Shown here piece by piece: positions 1-9,129 of a stretch of 64,000 bases of DNA; positions within the stretch are counted from its first letter, which is position 1; each line of letters opens with the position of its first letter. The translations under genes and the position numbers were made by a program. The notes beneath the pieces were generated by a model that was given only the letters and a program-made list of their open reading frames with translations, did no database searches and was not told the origin of the DNA. The stretch comes from Lewinellaceae bacterium (lineage in GTDB: Bacteria; Bacteroidota; Bacteroidia; Chitinophagales; Saprospiraceae). The stretch lies in the NCBI GenBank assembly GCA_024644235.1, contig JAHELJ010000002.1, positions 202,112 through 266,111 of the forward strand, given 5' to 3'.

Positions 1-123
1 GCAATGGGAATGGAGAGAATAGATTTCATCTGGTACTTAAAAAATATTGCATGGCTTGCGTTCCTTGGATTTATTTCGGGAGCCATAGTGTATATTCTGC
101 TTTCTCCACTTATCCACGGATAG
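1..123 (+). CDS. C-terminal end of a membrane protein (partial)
   Basis: The frame is open from the left edge and ends at TAG 121-123. The visible part has one hydrophobic stretch (around IAWLAFLGFISGAIVYILL) followed by a short polar tail, so it is probably the last membrane helix of a larger protein that begins outside the window. An ATG at position 4 or 10 could make it a complete small protein of about 40 residues. The stop is followed after one base by the next gene, which suggests co-transcription. No family can be named. Confidence 0.4.
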   Translation, partial: AMGMERIDFIWYLKNIAWLAFLGFISGAIVYILLSPLIHG

Positions 124-124
124 G

Positions 125-493
125 TTGAAGCCTCTGAAATGTCTCATTTGGGGAGTTGGATTTCTGATTTTCCTCGGCTGTAATCAGGTGGGATCCAATG
201 CTTTCCAAGGAAGCTGGAAAGCCGTCAAGATCATGGAGGGACCTGACACCGTGCCGGCTGATCTTTCGCACGTTCGGCTGAACTTTGATGAAGATTACTT
301 CGTCTTTCGACGTACCGCAATTGATTCGATCAAAGGAAAGTATAGCCTGAAGGATAAGTCTTTGATTATGATATCCGATGCAACTCCTGCAGATAGCTTG
401 AAGGTACAGGTGCACTTGCTTGAGGGAGATAAAATGGCTTTACGAATGAACAATCGAGGGGTGGAACAAATTGTGCATTTAATTCGCAATTAG
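125..493 (+). CDS. small lipoprotein, lipocalin-like
   Basis: A 122-residue protein with a lipoprotein signal: basic start, hydrophobic core and lipobox FLGC with Cys19, so it is probably anchored in the cell envelope. The rest (FQGSWKAVKIMEGPD, then alternating short strands such as IKGKYSLKDKSLIMI) resembles the small lipocalin-like lipoproteins of Bacteroidota, which begin with a G-x-W motif. This is pattern recognition, not a firm family assignment. The start is a TTG one base after the stop of the upstream frame; no in-frame ATG lies near it, so translational coupling is likely. It precedes the potassium channel gene by 48 bp on the same strand. Confidence 0.6.
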   Translation: MKPLKCLIWGVGFLIFLGCNQVGSNAFQGSWKAVKIMEGPDTVPADLSHVRLNFDEDYFVFRRTAIDSIKGKYSLKDKSLIMISDATPADSLKVQVHLLEGDKMALRMNNRGVEQIVHLIRN

Positions 494-541
494 GCTTTCA
501 ACGGCTGCAACTATATCTTTAGCTTTCTGAAAAGTATTTGC

Positions 542-1384
542 ATGTCAAGTTTGAGGAAGAAGATATACGACCAACTATATTCCCACAATCTCAGGAAAGG
601 TAGAAATGTGTCGATTACCGAATCAGCCATCTTTCTTCTAATCATTCTGAATGTCGTGGCTATAATTGTCGAGTCGTTCCCCGATATTGAATCCCGTTAC
701 AGGCATTTCTTCTACTTGTTCGAAGTTGTATCTGTTGTTATTTTCTCAGTTGAATATCTGATTCGAATCTGGCTGGCACCACTTCGCTATCCGGAACTGG
801 CAGCAGGTGCTGCAAGATGGAAATTCATCACCTCTACCTACGGGTTGATCGATTTGTTTGCGATTCTTCCTTTTTACCTACCGTACCTTGTCACTCTTGA
901 TGGCCGGCTTCTCCGGATCCTTCGACTGTTGAGAATTGTACGGGTTTTCAAACTCAACCGATACTCCCGATCGATGCAATTGGTCGGCGATGTATTTCGC
1001 GAGGTAAAAAACGACCTCATTGTGACACTGATGGTATGCCTCATGCTGCTGTTGGTCGCCTCTTCCATTATGTTTTATCTTGAACATGATGCCCAGCCCA
1101 CCCGTTTCACCACCATTCTGGATTCGTTCTGGTGGGCAGTGGCTACATTGACTACCGTTGGATACGGAGATATTTATCCAATTACGGGGTGGGGGAAACT
1201 CATAAGTGGATTTATAGCTATACTTGGAATTGGATTAGTCGCCCTTCCTGCAGCCATACTGAGTTCTGCTTTCATATTGAAACTAAACGAAAGAAAGTCC
1301 GAAAACAATAAAAAGGACCTATACTGCCCTCACTGTGGCAAACGCATAGATGAAGGCGACACCCACAAGCTCAGTCCTAAGTAA
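542..1384 (+). CDS. voltage-gated-type potassium channel, ion transport protein family
   Basis: A 280-residue six-helix channel subunit. S1-S3 lie at about residues 25-115. S4 carries regularly spaced arginines (RLLRILRLLRIVRVFK), the voltage-sensor pattern. S5 is at about 155-180. The pore has the K+ selectivity filter TTVGYGD at residues 204-210, followed by S6. It should form a tetrameric K+ channel in the inner membrane. The cytoplasmic tail ends with YCPHCGKRIDEG, a CxxC knuckle that looks like half of a zinc ribbon; no second CxxC is present, so metal binding would need another subunit. Length and layout are typical of bacterial Kv-like channels. ATG start. It may share a transcript with the lipoprotein upstream. 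Confidence 0.93.
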   Translation: MSSLRKKIYDQLYSHNLRKGRNVSITESAIFLLIILNVVAIIVESFPDIESRYRHFFYLFEVVSVVIFSVEYLIRIWLAPLRYPELAAGAARWKFITSTYGLIDLFAILPFYLPYLVTLDGRLLRILRLLRIVRVFKLNRYSRSMQLVGDVFREVKNDLIVTLMVCLMLLLVASSIMFYLEHDAQPTRFTTILDSFWWAVATLTTVGYGDIYPITGWGKLISGFIAILGIGLVALPAAILSSAFILKLNERKSENNKKDLYCPHCGKRIDEGDTHKLSPK

Positions 1385-1395
1385 GTCCGAAACGA

Positions 1396-1803
1396 CTATC
1401 GTTTAAAAAATATTTCGACGATCCTTCGCGTCTGCGAGCGGTAGTCAAGCAGATACATTCCTGGAGTCAACTTGGAAAGATCAATGTCAGCTGCTCCCCT
1501 GAGATTCTGATTTCCCCAAATTTTCATTCCTTGAGATGTTCGAATGATCAAATCATAGGAACCCTGAAATTTTGGTTTGACAGTTAAGCTCTCTTCAGCA
1601 GGGTTTGGAAAATACTCAAGTGAGGTTGCCATGATCAACTCACTGGCTCTCCTGATTTTTGTCTGCCTCTTGAGCTCATTCTCATGAACCAAAGAGACGT
1701 CTTCAGCAATCCCTGCCCATCCATCGAAGAAGGTCCGGTTCTCCTGTGCGGATGATTCAATGCAAACGAAAAATAGAATGAGTAAGGTAGTTACCACTTT
1801 CAT
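1396..1803 (-). CDS. short secreted protein with T9SS sorting domain
   Basis: A 135-residue protein with a signal peptide (cleavage near ESSAQ, about residue 20), a linker of about 40 residues without recognisable fold, and a C-terminal type A T9SS sorting domain (YFPNPAEESLTVKP, later LTPGMYLLDYRS and RRIVEIFFKR). Proteins with this tail are exported by the type IX system and usually cleaved and attached to the cell surface. Here there is almost no cargo in front of the tail, so it could be a peptide-like product, a remnant of a longer protein, or a small surface protein. It is convergent with the K+ channel gene (11 bp apart) and divergent from the large adhesin. Confidence 0.75.
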   Translation of the reverse strand: MKVVTTLLILFFVCIESSAQENRTFFDGWAGIAEDVSLVHENELKRQTKIRRASELIMATSLEYFPNPAEESLTVKPKFQGSYDLIIRTSQGMKIWGNQNLRGAADIDLSKLTPGMYLLDYRSQTRRIVEIFFKR

Positions 1804-2024
1804 CCAAATATCATTTTGTTCTAAGGCTGATTAAAAAGGGGAAATACTATGGAAGGTCTCAATAAAGATACAAATAAAATGCCAAATTTTGTAATTGTAT
1901 AGTTAAGCTACCGGGCTAAGCAGCTATTTATAACAAATACTTTGCAAAAAGTGGAGATCCTGATAGGTGTTATTCTCATTAAGTTTTATTTTACTGGGAG
2001 ACTGTGAAACCTAACCCGATCTGA

Positions 2025-5000
2025 GTGAGTGCTCTCCTCCCCATACTGATGCACCTATTCCAGGTTCTGATCTATTCTCCCACAAGTTCGGTTTCTTCAC
2101 CGACCCAAAATGGAGCTTTGGCGGCTTGTGAACATCCAGATTATGCAGCACTAATGGCTTTGTACAACAGCACCAATGGCTCAACGTGGACAAACAATAT
2201 CAATTGGGGTGACACTTGTGATGTGTGCTTGTGGTATGGGGTAGGGTGTGATGGCAATGGAAGAGTGATCGATATCAATCTCAACAACAACGACCTTACA
2301 GGAACTTTGCCACCTGATATAGGGCTTCTGATAGATTTGCGAGAACTCGATCTGGTAAACAATACCCTGTCGGGATCTATTCCCTTGGAAATTGGTAACC
2401 TGACGCTTTTGAACCGACTTGATTTAAGTAGAAACGGATTCTCTGGGTCAATACCTGTGGAACTTGGAAATCTATTGTCCTTATCAACTTTAAACCTGCG
2501 TTTTAACAACTTTTCAGGAAATATTCCTGAACAAATTGGTGATATCAGCAATTTGCAATACTTGATATTAGGGAACAATCAGCTCGATGGAACAATTCCC
2601 AATTCATTTCAGAATTTGACAAATCTGTCCTCATTAAGTCTTCACGACAATAGTCTATCTGGTAGCATCCCATCATTCATTGGAAACTTTCTCAATCTCA
2701 ACTTCCTTCAACTTTACCGCAACAAGTTTTCTGGTCCGATTCCACCAACTCTTGGAAGTCTATCCAACTTAATTAATTTACGGTTAGAGGAAAACAATCT
2801 CTCGGGGAACATCCCCAGTGAACTTGGAAACCTCAGTATGGTTTCATACTTCTCATTGAGTCGGAACAATCTAAGCGGGATGATACCATCTGAATTAGAA
2901 GGATTGGTATCGGCTCATTCAATTTTACTGGATAACAATAATCTGAGCGGATTCCTACCGTCCGAGTTAAGTACGCTTTTTCAAATCATCGAGATTAATG
3001 GCCTTAGAGTTAACAGTAACTCTTTGGAAGGATGCATTCCAATAGAATATCAGGCCTATTGCTTAAATAATGTAACTTTTGTTTACAATGATAATCCTTG
3101 CCTCTGGCAGGGGTCATTCACTGAATTTTGTACCGGTACACCTTGTATATTTAACGACTACACAATTTCAGCTAATCAAAAGGTAATCTGTCTTGGCGGC
3201 AGTACTTCCGTTCAAGCCACCGGTGGTGGAACCTACTTGTGGGAGAATGGTGAGACTGCTTCAACAATAATTGTAAATCCCTCAATCCCAACCTGGTACT
3301 CAGTCACCATCACCACACCGGCAACCTGCACCAGAATAGATTCGATCTTGATCGATGTGGTTCCAAATACATTAGAACTTTCTACGTCAGTTACTGACGA
3401 GAGCAGCCCGGGAGCCAATGACGGTAGTGCATCTGTTAATGTCACTGGAGGCAATCCAGCCTATACTTACCTTTGGAGCAATGGAAGCGTGACAGCCACT
3501 ATAAGTGATCTAACTCCAGGAAAATATTTTGTCTCAGTCACTGACCATATTGGTTGCTTAGCGATTGACTCGGCTCAAGTTTATACCGCTTGCCCTCCTG
3601 CCGGCTCCGGATGCGACGATGGCAATCCTGACACCTTCAACGATACCGAAGACGGCGACTGCAACTGCACCGGCATCCCCTGCCCCGCCATTGATCTTGG
3701 TCTGACGGCTTCAAATGTTTCCTGCTTCGGCGCAGCCGATGGCTCGGCTCAGAGTCTACCCTCAGGTGGTCTGGCTCCTTACAATTTTCTTTGGTCTACC
3801 GGGGCCACTACCAACACCATTACTGCTTTAGGCCCGGGTCACTACCAACTCACCATCACCAACGCCAACGGATGTATTGAATTGGGAGCGCTCACCATCA
3901 ACGAACCAGCCCTCCTCACCAGTTTTATCAACAGCACCGATGAGTCTCTGCCCGGTACCAGTGACGGCAGCGCTGACCTCACCGTCAGCGGCGGTACTAC
4001 CCCCTACGCTTATTTATGGTCGAATGGTGAAACCACCGAAGACCTCTCCGGACTGACCGGCAACGGCTCCCCCTACCAGGTCACGGTCACCGATGACAAT
4101 GGGTGCAGTCTCACCGATGTCGTCACCATTAATACCGGATGCTTACCTGCCGGCTCCGCATGCGACGATGGCAATCCTGACACCTTCAACGAGACCGAAG
4201 ACGGAAACTGCAATTGCACCGGCATCCCCTGCCCCGCCATTGATCTTGGTCTGACTGCTTCAAATGTTTCCTGCTTCGGCGCAGCCGATGGCTTGGCTCA
4301 GAGTGTGCCCTCAGGTGGTCAGGCTCCTTACAATTTTCTTTGGTCTACCGGGGCCACTACCAACACCATTACTGCTTTAGGCCCGGGTGACTACCAACTC
4401 ACCGTCACCGACGCCAACGGATGTATTGAATCGGGATCGCTCACCATCAACGATCCTGCCCTGCTCTCCAGTTTTATCAACAGCACCGATGAGTCTCTGC
4501 CCGGTGCCAGCGACGGTAGCGCTGACCTCACTGTCAGCGGTGGTACTACCCCCTACGCTTATTTATGGTCGAATGGTGAAACCACCGAAGACCTCTCCGG
4601 ACTGACCGGCAACGGCTCCCCCTACCAGGTCACGGTCACCGATGACAATGGGTGCAGTCTCACCGATGTCGTCACCATTAATACCGGATGCTTACCTGCC
4701 GGCTCCGCATGCGACGATGGCAATCCTGACACCTTCAACGAGACCGAAGACGGAAACTGCAATTGCACCGGCATCCCCTGCCCCGCCATTGATCTTGGTC
4801 TGACTGCTTCAAATGTTTCCTGCTTCGGCGCAGCCGATGGCTTGGCTCAGAGTGTGCCCTCAGGTGGTCAGGCTCCTTACAATTTTCTTTGGTCTACCGG
4901 GGCCACTACCAACACCATTACTGCTTTAGGCCCGGGTGACTACCAACTCACCGTCACCGACGCCAACGGATGTATTGAATCGGGATCGCTCACCATCAAC

Positions 5001-8000
5001 GATCCTGCCCTGCTCTCCAGTTTTATCAACAGCACCGATGAGTCTCTGCCCGGTGCCAGCGACGGTAGCGCTGACCTCACCGTCAGCGGCGGTACTACCC
5101 CCTACTCTTATTTATGGTCGAATGGTGAAACCACCGAAGACCTCTCCGGACTGACCGGCAACGGCTCCCCCTACCAGGTCACGGTCACCGATTACAATGG
5201 GTGCAGTCTCACCGATGTCGTCACCATCAATACCGGATGCCCTCCTGCCGGCTCGGCATGCGACGATGGAAACCCTGACACCTTCAACGATACCGAAGAC
5301 GGAAACTGCAATTGCACCGGCATCCCCTGCCCCGCCATTGATCTTGGTCTGACTGCTTCAAATGTTTCCTGCTTCGGCACAGCCGATGGCTCGGCTCAGT
5401 GTCTGCCTTCAGGTGGTCAGGCTCCTTACATCTTTCTTTGGTCTACCGGGGCCACTACCAACACCATTACTGCTTTAGGCCCGGGTGACTACCAACTCAC
5501 CGTCACCGACGCCAACGGATGTATTGAAATGGGAGCGATCACCATCAACGAACCAACCCTCCTCTCCAGTTTTATCAACAGCATCGATGAGTCTCTGTCC
5601 GGTGCCGGCGACGGCAGCGCTGACCTCACCGTCAGCGGCGGTACCACCCCCTACTCATATTTGTGGTCGAATGGTGAAACCACCGAAGACCTCTCCGGAC
5701 TGACCGGCAACGGCACCCCCTACCAGGTCACGGTCACCGATTACAATGGGTGCAGTCTCACCGATGTCGTCACCATCAATACCGGATGCCCTCCTGCCGG
5801 CTCCGCATGCGACGATGGAAACCCTGACACCTTCAACGATACCGAAGACGGAAACTGCAATTGCACCGGCATCCCCTGCCCCGCCATTGATCTTGGTCTG
5901 ACTGCTTCAAATGTTTCCTGCTTCGACACAGCCGATGGCTCCGCTCAGAGTCTGCCATCAGGTGGTCAGGCTCCTTACATCTTTCTTTGGTCTACCGGGG
6001 CCACTACCAACACCATTACTGCTTTAGGCCCGGGTGACTACCAACTCACCGTCACCGACGCCAACGGATGCCTTGAAATGGGAGCGATCACCATCAACGA
6101 ACCAACCCTCCTCTCCAGTTTTATCAACAGCACCGATGAGTCTCTGTCCGGTGCCGGCGACGGCAGCGCTGACCTCACCGTTAGCGGTGGTACTAGCCCC
6201 TACTCTTATTTATGGTCGAATGGTGAAACCACCGAAGACCTGTCCGGACTGACCGGCAACGGCTCCGCCTACCAGGTCACGGTCACCGATTACAATGGGT
6301 GCAGTCTCACCGATGTCGTCACCATCAATACACTTTCGGAATGTGCCTTTGATCAAAGTGTGATCGCTGCTGTTCATGAAGTAAGATTGGTCGAAGCGTC
6401 CCCATGCTCAACAGCCACCGCAAAAATATTTATAGATCTTGACTCACTGAGCGAGTACTTTGAATACAGTATCGACGGTGGTCTCACCTTTCAATCCCAG
6501 CCATTTTTTGAAGGACTTTGGATCGGCAGTTATGAATTAATCGTTAGATCATCACCCGATTGTCATCATCTACTGGGAATGTACAGCGTCGGTGACAGCT
6601 CTAAGACCTCCTCAAGTTTCTCCCTTCGGACCTCACCTGCTTCGGATTGTTCCTCCAGCAATGCCAGCATAGAGATCATTACAGAAAGTCCCGATGCAAT
6701 GGAATTCAGCATTGATGCTGGAAACTCCTGGAGGGGTTCTCCCATTTTCGATCAACTTTTTCCAGGCCTCTATACCGTGATGATAAGGGAATCAGGTCAA
6801 ACATGTCCCAGTAAAATCTATAGTGATGTATTGCTGGAGCCCTTTCTACAACCGTTGATCCAGATAGCTTTGAAGAGCAACCCTCAGTCAAATTGTGACC
6901 TACCTGACGGTAGCATCGTAATCTCTGGAGATCTTTCGGATGATCTGGAATACAGCTTGGACAAATTCAACTGGCAACTGGATCCAATATTTCAGGATCT
7001 GGCTACTGGTCAATATACTGTTTTCGCAAGAACAATCGGATCATCATGTAACTATATTGTCGGGGGAACGGGGATCCTTCTGGAGCAGGGATTTTCTGTT
7101 GATCAGATCACCACCACAGATCCATCAAATTGCATGGCGAATGATGGCTTAGTGGGGCTTCAAGTAATTGGTAGTCTGAAAGACCAGGTGGAATACACCA
7201 TTGATGGTGGTATAAGCTGGCAGTCTTTTTCAGAGTTCGATGAGCTCCATACAGGTAAATACGAAATCTCTGTGAGAGCTGAGCAGAATGGCTGCATCCA
7301 AATGATCACTGCGACAGTGGGTGATGTCATACCCGTGGAGCTGAACGAGATCGTTATAATGAAACCGAGCGCCTGCGACCGCAATGATGGCTCCATTACT
7401 ATCGAATCAAATGCAAATCAATTTTTCGAATACAGCCTTGATGGAGGTACCAATTGGCAAGATGATGCCACTTTTCTCGGGTTGGCACAGGGTCGATATA
7501 CTCTGGCGGTAAGGAGTCCTGCCGATACTTGCTTTACTGTCTTCGGGAGAGTATTCGATTTGGGTAGCATTGAACAGCCAGTAATCGATAATATCGAAGT
7601 AAGGCCTTATCGACTTTGTGATGATCGACCGGGTCAGATTGTGATCAAGGCAGAGAATACTGCGAATTTGGAATACAGCTTAGACCATGGCACCTGGAAA
7701 AATGATGGTTTGTTTGAAGATCTTCCGCCAGGTTCATATCATGTTTCTGTGCGCAATAATGCGGAACCCACATGTGTACTCAACCTTCCCAACTTACAAA
7801 TTGATTCCACGTCGCTTATCGAAGCCACTGATTGGAAGATCAGTGACCCCACTTCATGTGATCTTTCAGACGGGTGGATCAGGCTCGATCAGGGAGATGA
7901 CTTGGAAACACGATTTCTGCTTAATGACTCAAGCTGGACCGCTGATCCCTTCTGGACCAATCTTACAACAGGGATTTACAGTGTTGTTGTCCAGACAATT

Positions 8001-9053
8001 GATCAGCAATGTAGCGATACCTTTGATATTGAGCTTTCTGCTCCCAGTTCGAATATGAGTATCGATGTTTTGGCTGCGCTTCAACCGAGCTGTCCCGATA
8101 TTGCAGATGGATACCTTGAGATCATCATTTTGGGCGGAACGGCTCCTTATCATTATACGTGGTCGACCGGTCAGAATACCAACTTTCTAGGTTCACTGAG
8201 AGGAGGCAACTATGATGTGCGGGTATCGGATGCAAAATTGTGTTATATAAGCGAGACCCTGGTCTTGGACGAAGCCCCTGCATTCCAACCTACCTGGCCA
8301 ATGGAAGATTCTCTCTTCCTGTGCCAAGGCGAAACCTTTCCCATTAAGTTTACAGATTCCAGTCTGACCTACTACTGGGCTTTGAATAACCGCGAAATTC
8401 ATGTCGGATCATCATTTAACCTCAGCAGAGCAGGGAAATACTCTATCACTGCGGTGAATGATCTTGGCTGCCAGGAAAGCACGCAAGTCGAAGTCAGCGA
8501 ATCTGAAGATGTTTTTACACCCCAATTCTTATTACCCTCACAAGGAGTCATTAATGAAAGCATAACAGCGGTTGAAATCTCATGGCCAGTCCCGGAACGG
8601 GTCGAATGGTTTGTGGAAGGTCCAGGTCAGACCCAGGTTCTGACTGAACTCAATCAAGCTCACCTTACATTTAGTCAAGAAGGTACTTATTCAGTTGGAA
8701 TGATGGCAGAAGGGGACAACTGCATGGCAGTTATTGAAAATCAAATAGAAATCTTTGCTACAGCCGATCAGATCAGTCTTCAGCACCGGCCTTCGAAATT
8801 AGGCATTCAAAATTTGAACATACACCCCAATCCCAATAAGGGTAATTTCCTGGTTACCGCGTCACTCTCTCAACCGGGCGACATCCAGTTGCGGATGTAC
8901 GACGAGCAAGGTCTTCTGGTCTATCTTGATCAGCAAGAGCAGGTGGAAGTATATCGACACAATGTACGACTGACCAGTCCAGTGCCGGGTGCCTACACCC
9001 TATTGTTGCAAACACACCTGGGTTGGAAGAGTGCCACTGTTCTGGTTCAGTAG
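2025..9053 (+). CDS. giant T9SS surface protein: plant-type LRRs, SprB repeats, seven-fold repeat
   Basis: A 2342-residue secreted protein, probably a cell-surface adhesin. A short hydrophobic N-terminus is followed at about residues 40-110 by a cap resembling plant LRR receptors (WTNNINWGDTCDVCLWYGV) and then about ten 24-residue LRRs of the L-x-G-x-IP type, to about residue 350. After one diverged SprB-like repeat come five 183-residue units (523-1437), each with a Cys-rich motif (CDDGNPDTFNDTEDGNCNC) and two SprB-like repeats (PYSYLWSNGETTEDLSG). Seven repeats of about 80 residues follow (core EYSIDGG..W), then one more SprB-like repeat and a T9SS tail starting at NIHPNPNKGNF. SprB-type repeats are known from gliding and attachment proteins. 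The start is GTG; an in-frame ATG at 2049 is an alternative that leaves a shorter signal region. Confidence 0.9.
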   Translation: MSALLPILMHLFQVLIYSPTSSVSSPTQNGALAACEHPDYAALMALYNSTNGSTWTNNINWGDTCDVCLWYGVGCDGNGRVIDINLNNNDLTGTLPPDIGLLIDLRELDLVNNTLSGSIPLEIGNLTLLNRLDLSRNGFSGSIPVELGNLLSLSTLNLRFNNFSGNIPEQIGDISNLQYLILGNNQLDGTIPNSFQNLTNLSSLSLHDNSLSGSIPSFIGNFLNLNFLQLYRNKFSGPIPPTLGSLSNLINLRLEENNLSGNIPSELGNLSMVSYFSLSRNNLSGMIPSELEGLVSAHSILLDNNNLSGFLPSELSTLFQIIEINGLRVNSNSLEGCIPIEYQAYCLNNVTFVYNDNPCLWQGSFTEFCTGTPCIFNDYTISANQKVICLGGSTSVQATGGGTYLWENGETASTIIVNPSIPTWYSVTITTPATCTRIDSILIDVVPNTLELSTSVTDESSPGANDGSASVNVTGGNPAYTYLWSNGSVTATISDLTPGKYFVSVTDHIGCLAIDSAQVYTACPPAGSGCDDGNPDTFNDTEDGDCNCTGIPCPAIDLGLTASNVSCFGAADGSAQSLPSGGLAPYNFLWSTGATTNTITALGPGHYQLTITNANGCIELGALTINEPALLTSFINSTDESLPGTSDGSADLTVSGGTTPYAYLWSNGETTEDLSGLTGNGSPYQVTVTDDNGCSLTDVVTINTGCLPAGSACDDGNPDTFNETEDGNCNCTGIPCPAIDLGLTASNVSCFGAADGLAQSVPSGGQAPYNFLWSTGATTNTITALGPGDYQLTVTDANGCIESGSLTINDPALLSSFINSTDESLPGASDGSADLTVSGGTTPYAYLWSNGETTEDLSGLTGNGSPYQVTVTDDNGCSLTDVVTINTGCLPAGSACDDGNPDTFNETEDGNCNCTGIPCPAIDLGLTASNVSCFGAADGLAQSVPSGGQAPYNFLWSTGATTNTITALGPGDYQLTVTDANGCIESGSLTINDPALLSSFINSTDESLPGASDGSADLTVSGGTTPYSYLWSNGETTEDLSGLTGNGSPYQVTVTDYNGCSLTDVVTINTGCPPAGSACDDGNPDTFNDTEDGNCNCTGIPCPAIDLGLTASNVSCFGTADGSAQCLPSGGQAPYIFLWSTGATTNTITALGPGDYQLTVTDANGCIEMGAITINEPTLLSSFINSIDESLSGAGDGSADLTVSGGTTPYSYLWSNGETTEDLSGLTGNGTPYQVTVTDYNGCSLTDVVTINTGCPPAGSACDDGNPDTFNDTEDGNCNCTGIPCPAIDLGLTASNVSCFDTADGSAQSLPSGGQAPYIFLWSTGATTNTITALGPGDYQLTVTDANGCLEMGAITINEPTLLSSFINSTDESLSGAGDGSADLTVSGGTSPYSYLWSNGETTEDLSGLTGNGSAYQVTVTDYNGCSLTDVVTINTLSECAFDQSVIAAVHEVRLVEASPCSTATAKIFIDLDSLSEYFEYSIDGGLTFQSQPFFEGLWIGSYELIVRSSPDCHHLLGMYSVGDSSKTSSSFSLRTSPASDCSSSNASIEIITESPDAMEFSIDAGNSWRGSPIFDQLFPGLYTVMIRESGQTCPSKIYSDVLLEPFLQPLIQIALKSNPQSNCDLPDGSIVISGDLSDDLEYSLDKFNWQLDPIFQDLATGQYTVFARTIGSSCNYIVGGTGILLEQGFSVDQITTTDPSNCMANDGLVGLQVIGSLKDQVEYTIDGGISWQSFSEFDELHTGKYEISVRAEQNGCIQMITATVGDVIPVELNEIVIMKPSACDRNDGSITIESNANQFFEYSLDGGTNWQDDATFLGLAQGRYTLAVRSPADTCFTVFGRVFDLGSIEQPVIDNIEVRPYRLCDDRPGQIVIKAENTANLEYSLDHGTWKNDGLFEDLPPGSYHVSVRNNAEPTCVLNLPNLQIDSTSLIEATDWKISDPTSCDLSDGWIRLDQGDDLETRFLLNDSSWTADPFWTNLTTGIYSVVVQTIDQQCSDTFDIELSAPSSNMSIDVLAALQPSCPDIADGYLEIIILGGTAPYHYTWSTGQNTNFLGSLRGGNYDVRVSDAKLCYISETLVLDEAPAFQPTWPMEDSLFLCQGETFPIKFTDSSLTYYWALNNREIHVGSSFNLSRAGKYSITAVNDLGCQESTQVEVSESEDVFTPQFLLPSQGVINESITAVEISWPVPERVEWFVEGPGQTQVLTELNQAHLTFSQEGTYSVGMMAEGDNCMAVIENQIEIFATADQISLQHRPSKLGIQNLNIHPNPNKGNFLVTASLSQPGDIQLRMYDEQGLLVYLDQQEQVEVYRHNVRLTSPVPGAYTLLLQTHLGWKSATVLVQ
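3591..6335 (+). repeat. five tandem 549-bp units inside the adhesin gene
   Basis: Units begin at 3591, 4140, 4689, 5238 and 5787, each 549 bp (183 codons), so copy-number changes keep the frame. Each unit encodes one Cys-rich motif and two SprB-like repeats. Units 2 and 3 are almost identical: I see two amino acid differences (PYAYLW/PYSYLW and DDNG/DYNG) and long stretches of identical DNA. Units 4 and 5 share their own variants (IFLW, EMGAITINEP). The array looks richer in G+C and more uniform in codon use than its flanks. This pattern fits recent unequal crossing-over or gene conversion. Confidence 0.95.
6459..8030 (+). repeat. seven-fold ~80-residue protein repeat (EYSIDGG-type)
   Basis: Within the adhesin, the core motif recurs at about 6459, 6702, 6948, 7190, 7428, 7671 and 7908, a spacing of about 237-246 bp. 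Each unit has the pattern (F/L/V)EYSIDGG..W....F..L..G.Y.V.VR followed by a Cys and then a P-S-x-C-x-x-x-DGSI-type segment. The last copy is diverged (RFLLNDSSW). The DNA copies are diverged, so this is an old duplication, in contrast to the neighbouring 549-bp units. It looks like a beta-sandwich repeat related to SprB-type modules, but I cannot name a family. Confidence 0.75.
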
Positions 9054-9114
9054 GGGACTTTCTGCATGGCAAAGGAGACTTTCACAGCTCTGCAGCACCA
9101 GCTTATTTACTTTG

Positions 9115-9122
9115 TAACTTTG
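9115..9122 (+). promoter_or_regulatory. possible Bacteroidota -7 promoter element
   Basis: TAACTTTG matches the TAnnTTTG -7 consensus of Bacteroidota exactly, and a near copy (TTACTTTG) lies directly before it. No clear TTTG element is seen at the -33 distance. A transcript starting about 6 bases downstream would leave almost no leader for the ATG at 9130 but a short leader for the ATG at 9145, which favours the later start of the GH5 gene. Confidence 0.3.
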
Positions 9123-9129
9123 TTCATCG

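Noticed and set aside
4387..6252. Four repeated 72-codon frames (MTTNSPSPTPTD...)
   Set aside because: They recur every 549 bp only because they are another frame of the adhesin repeat.
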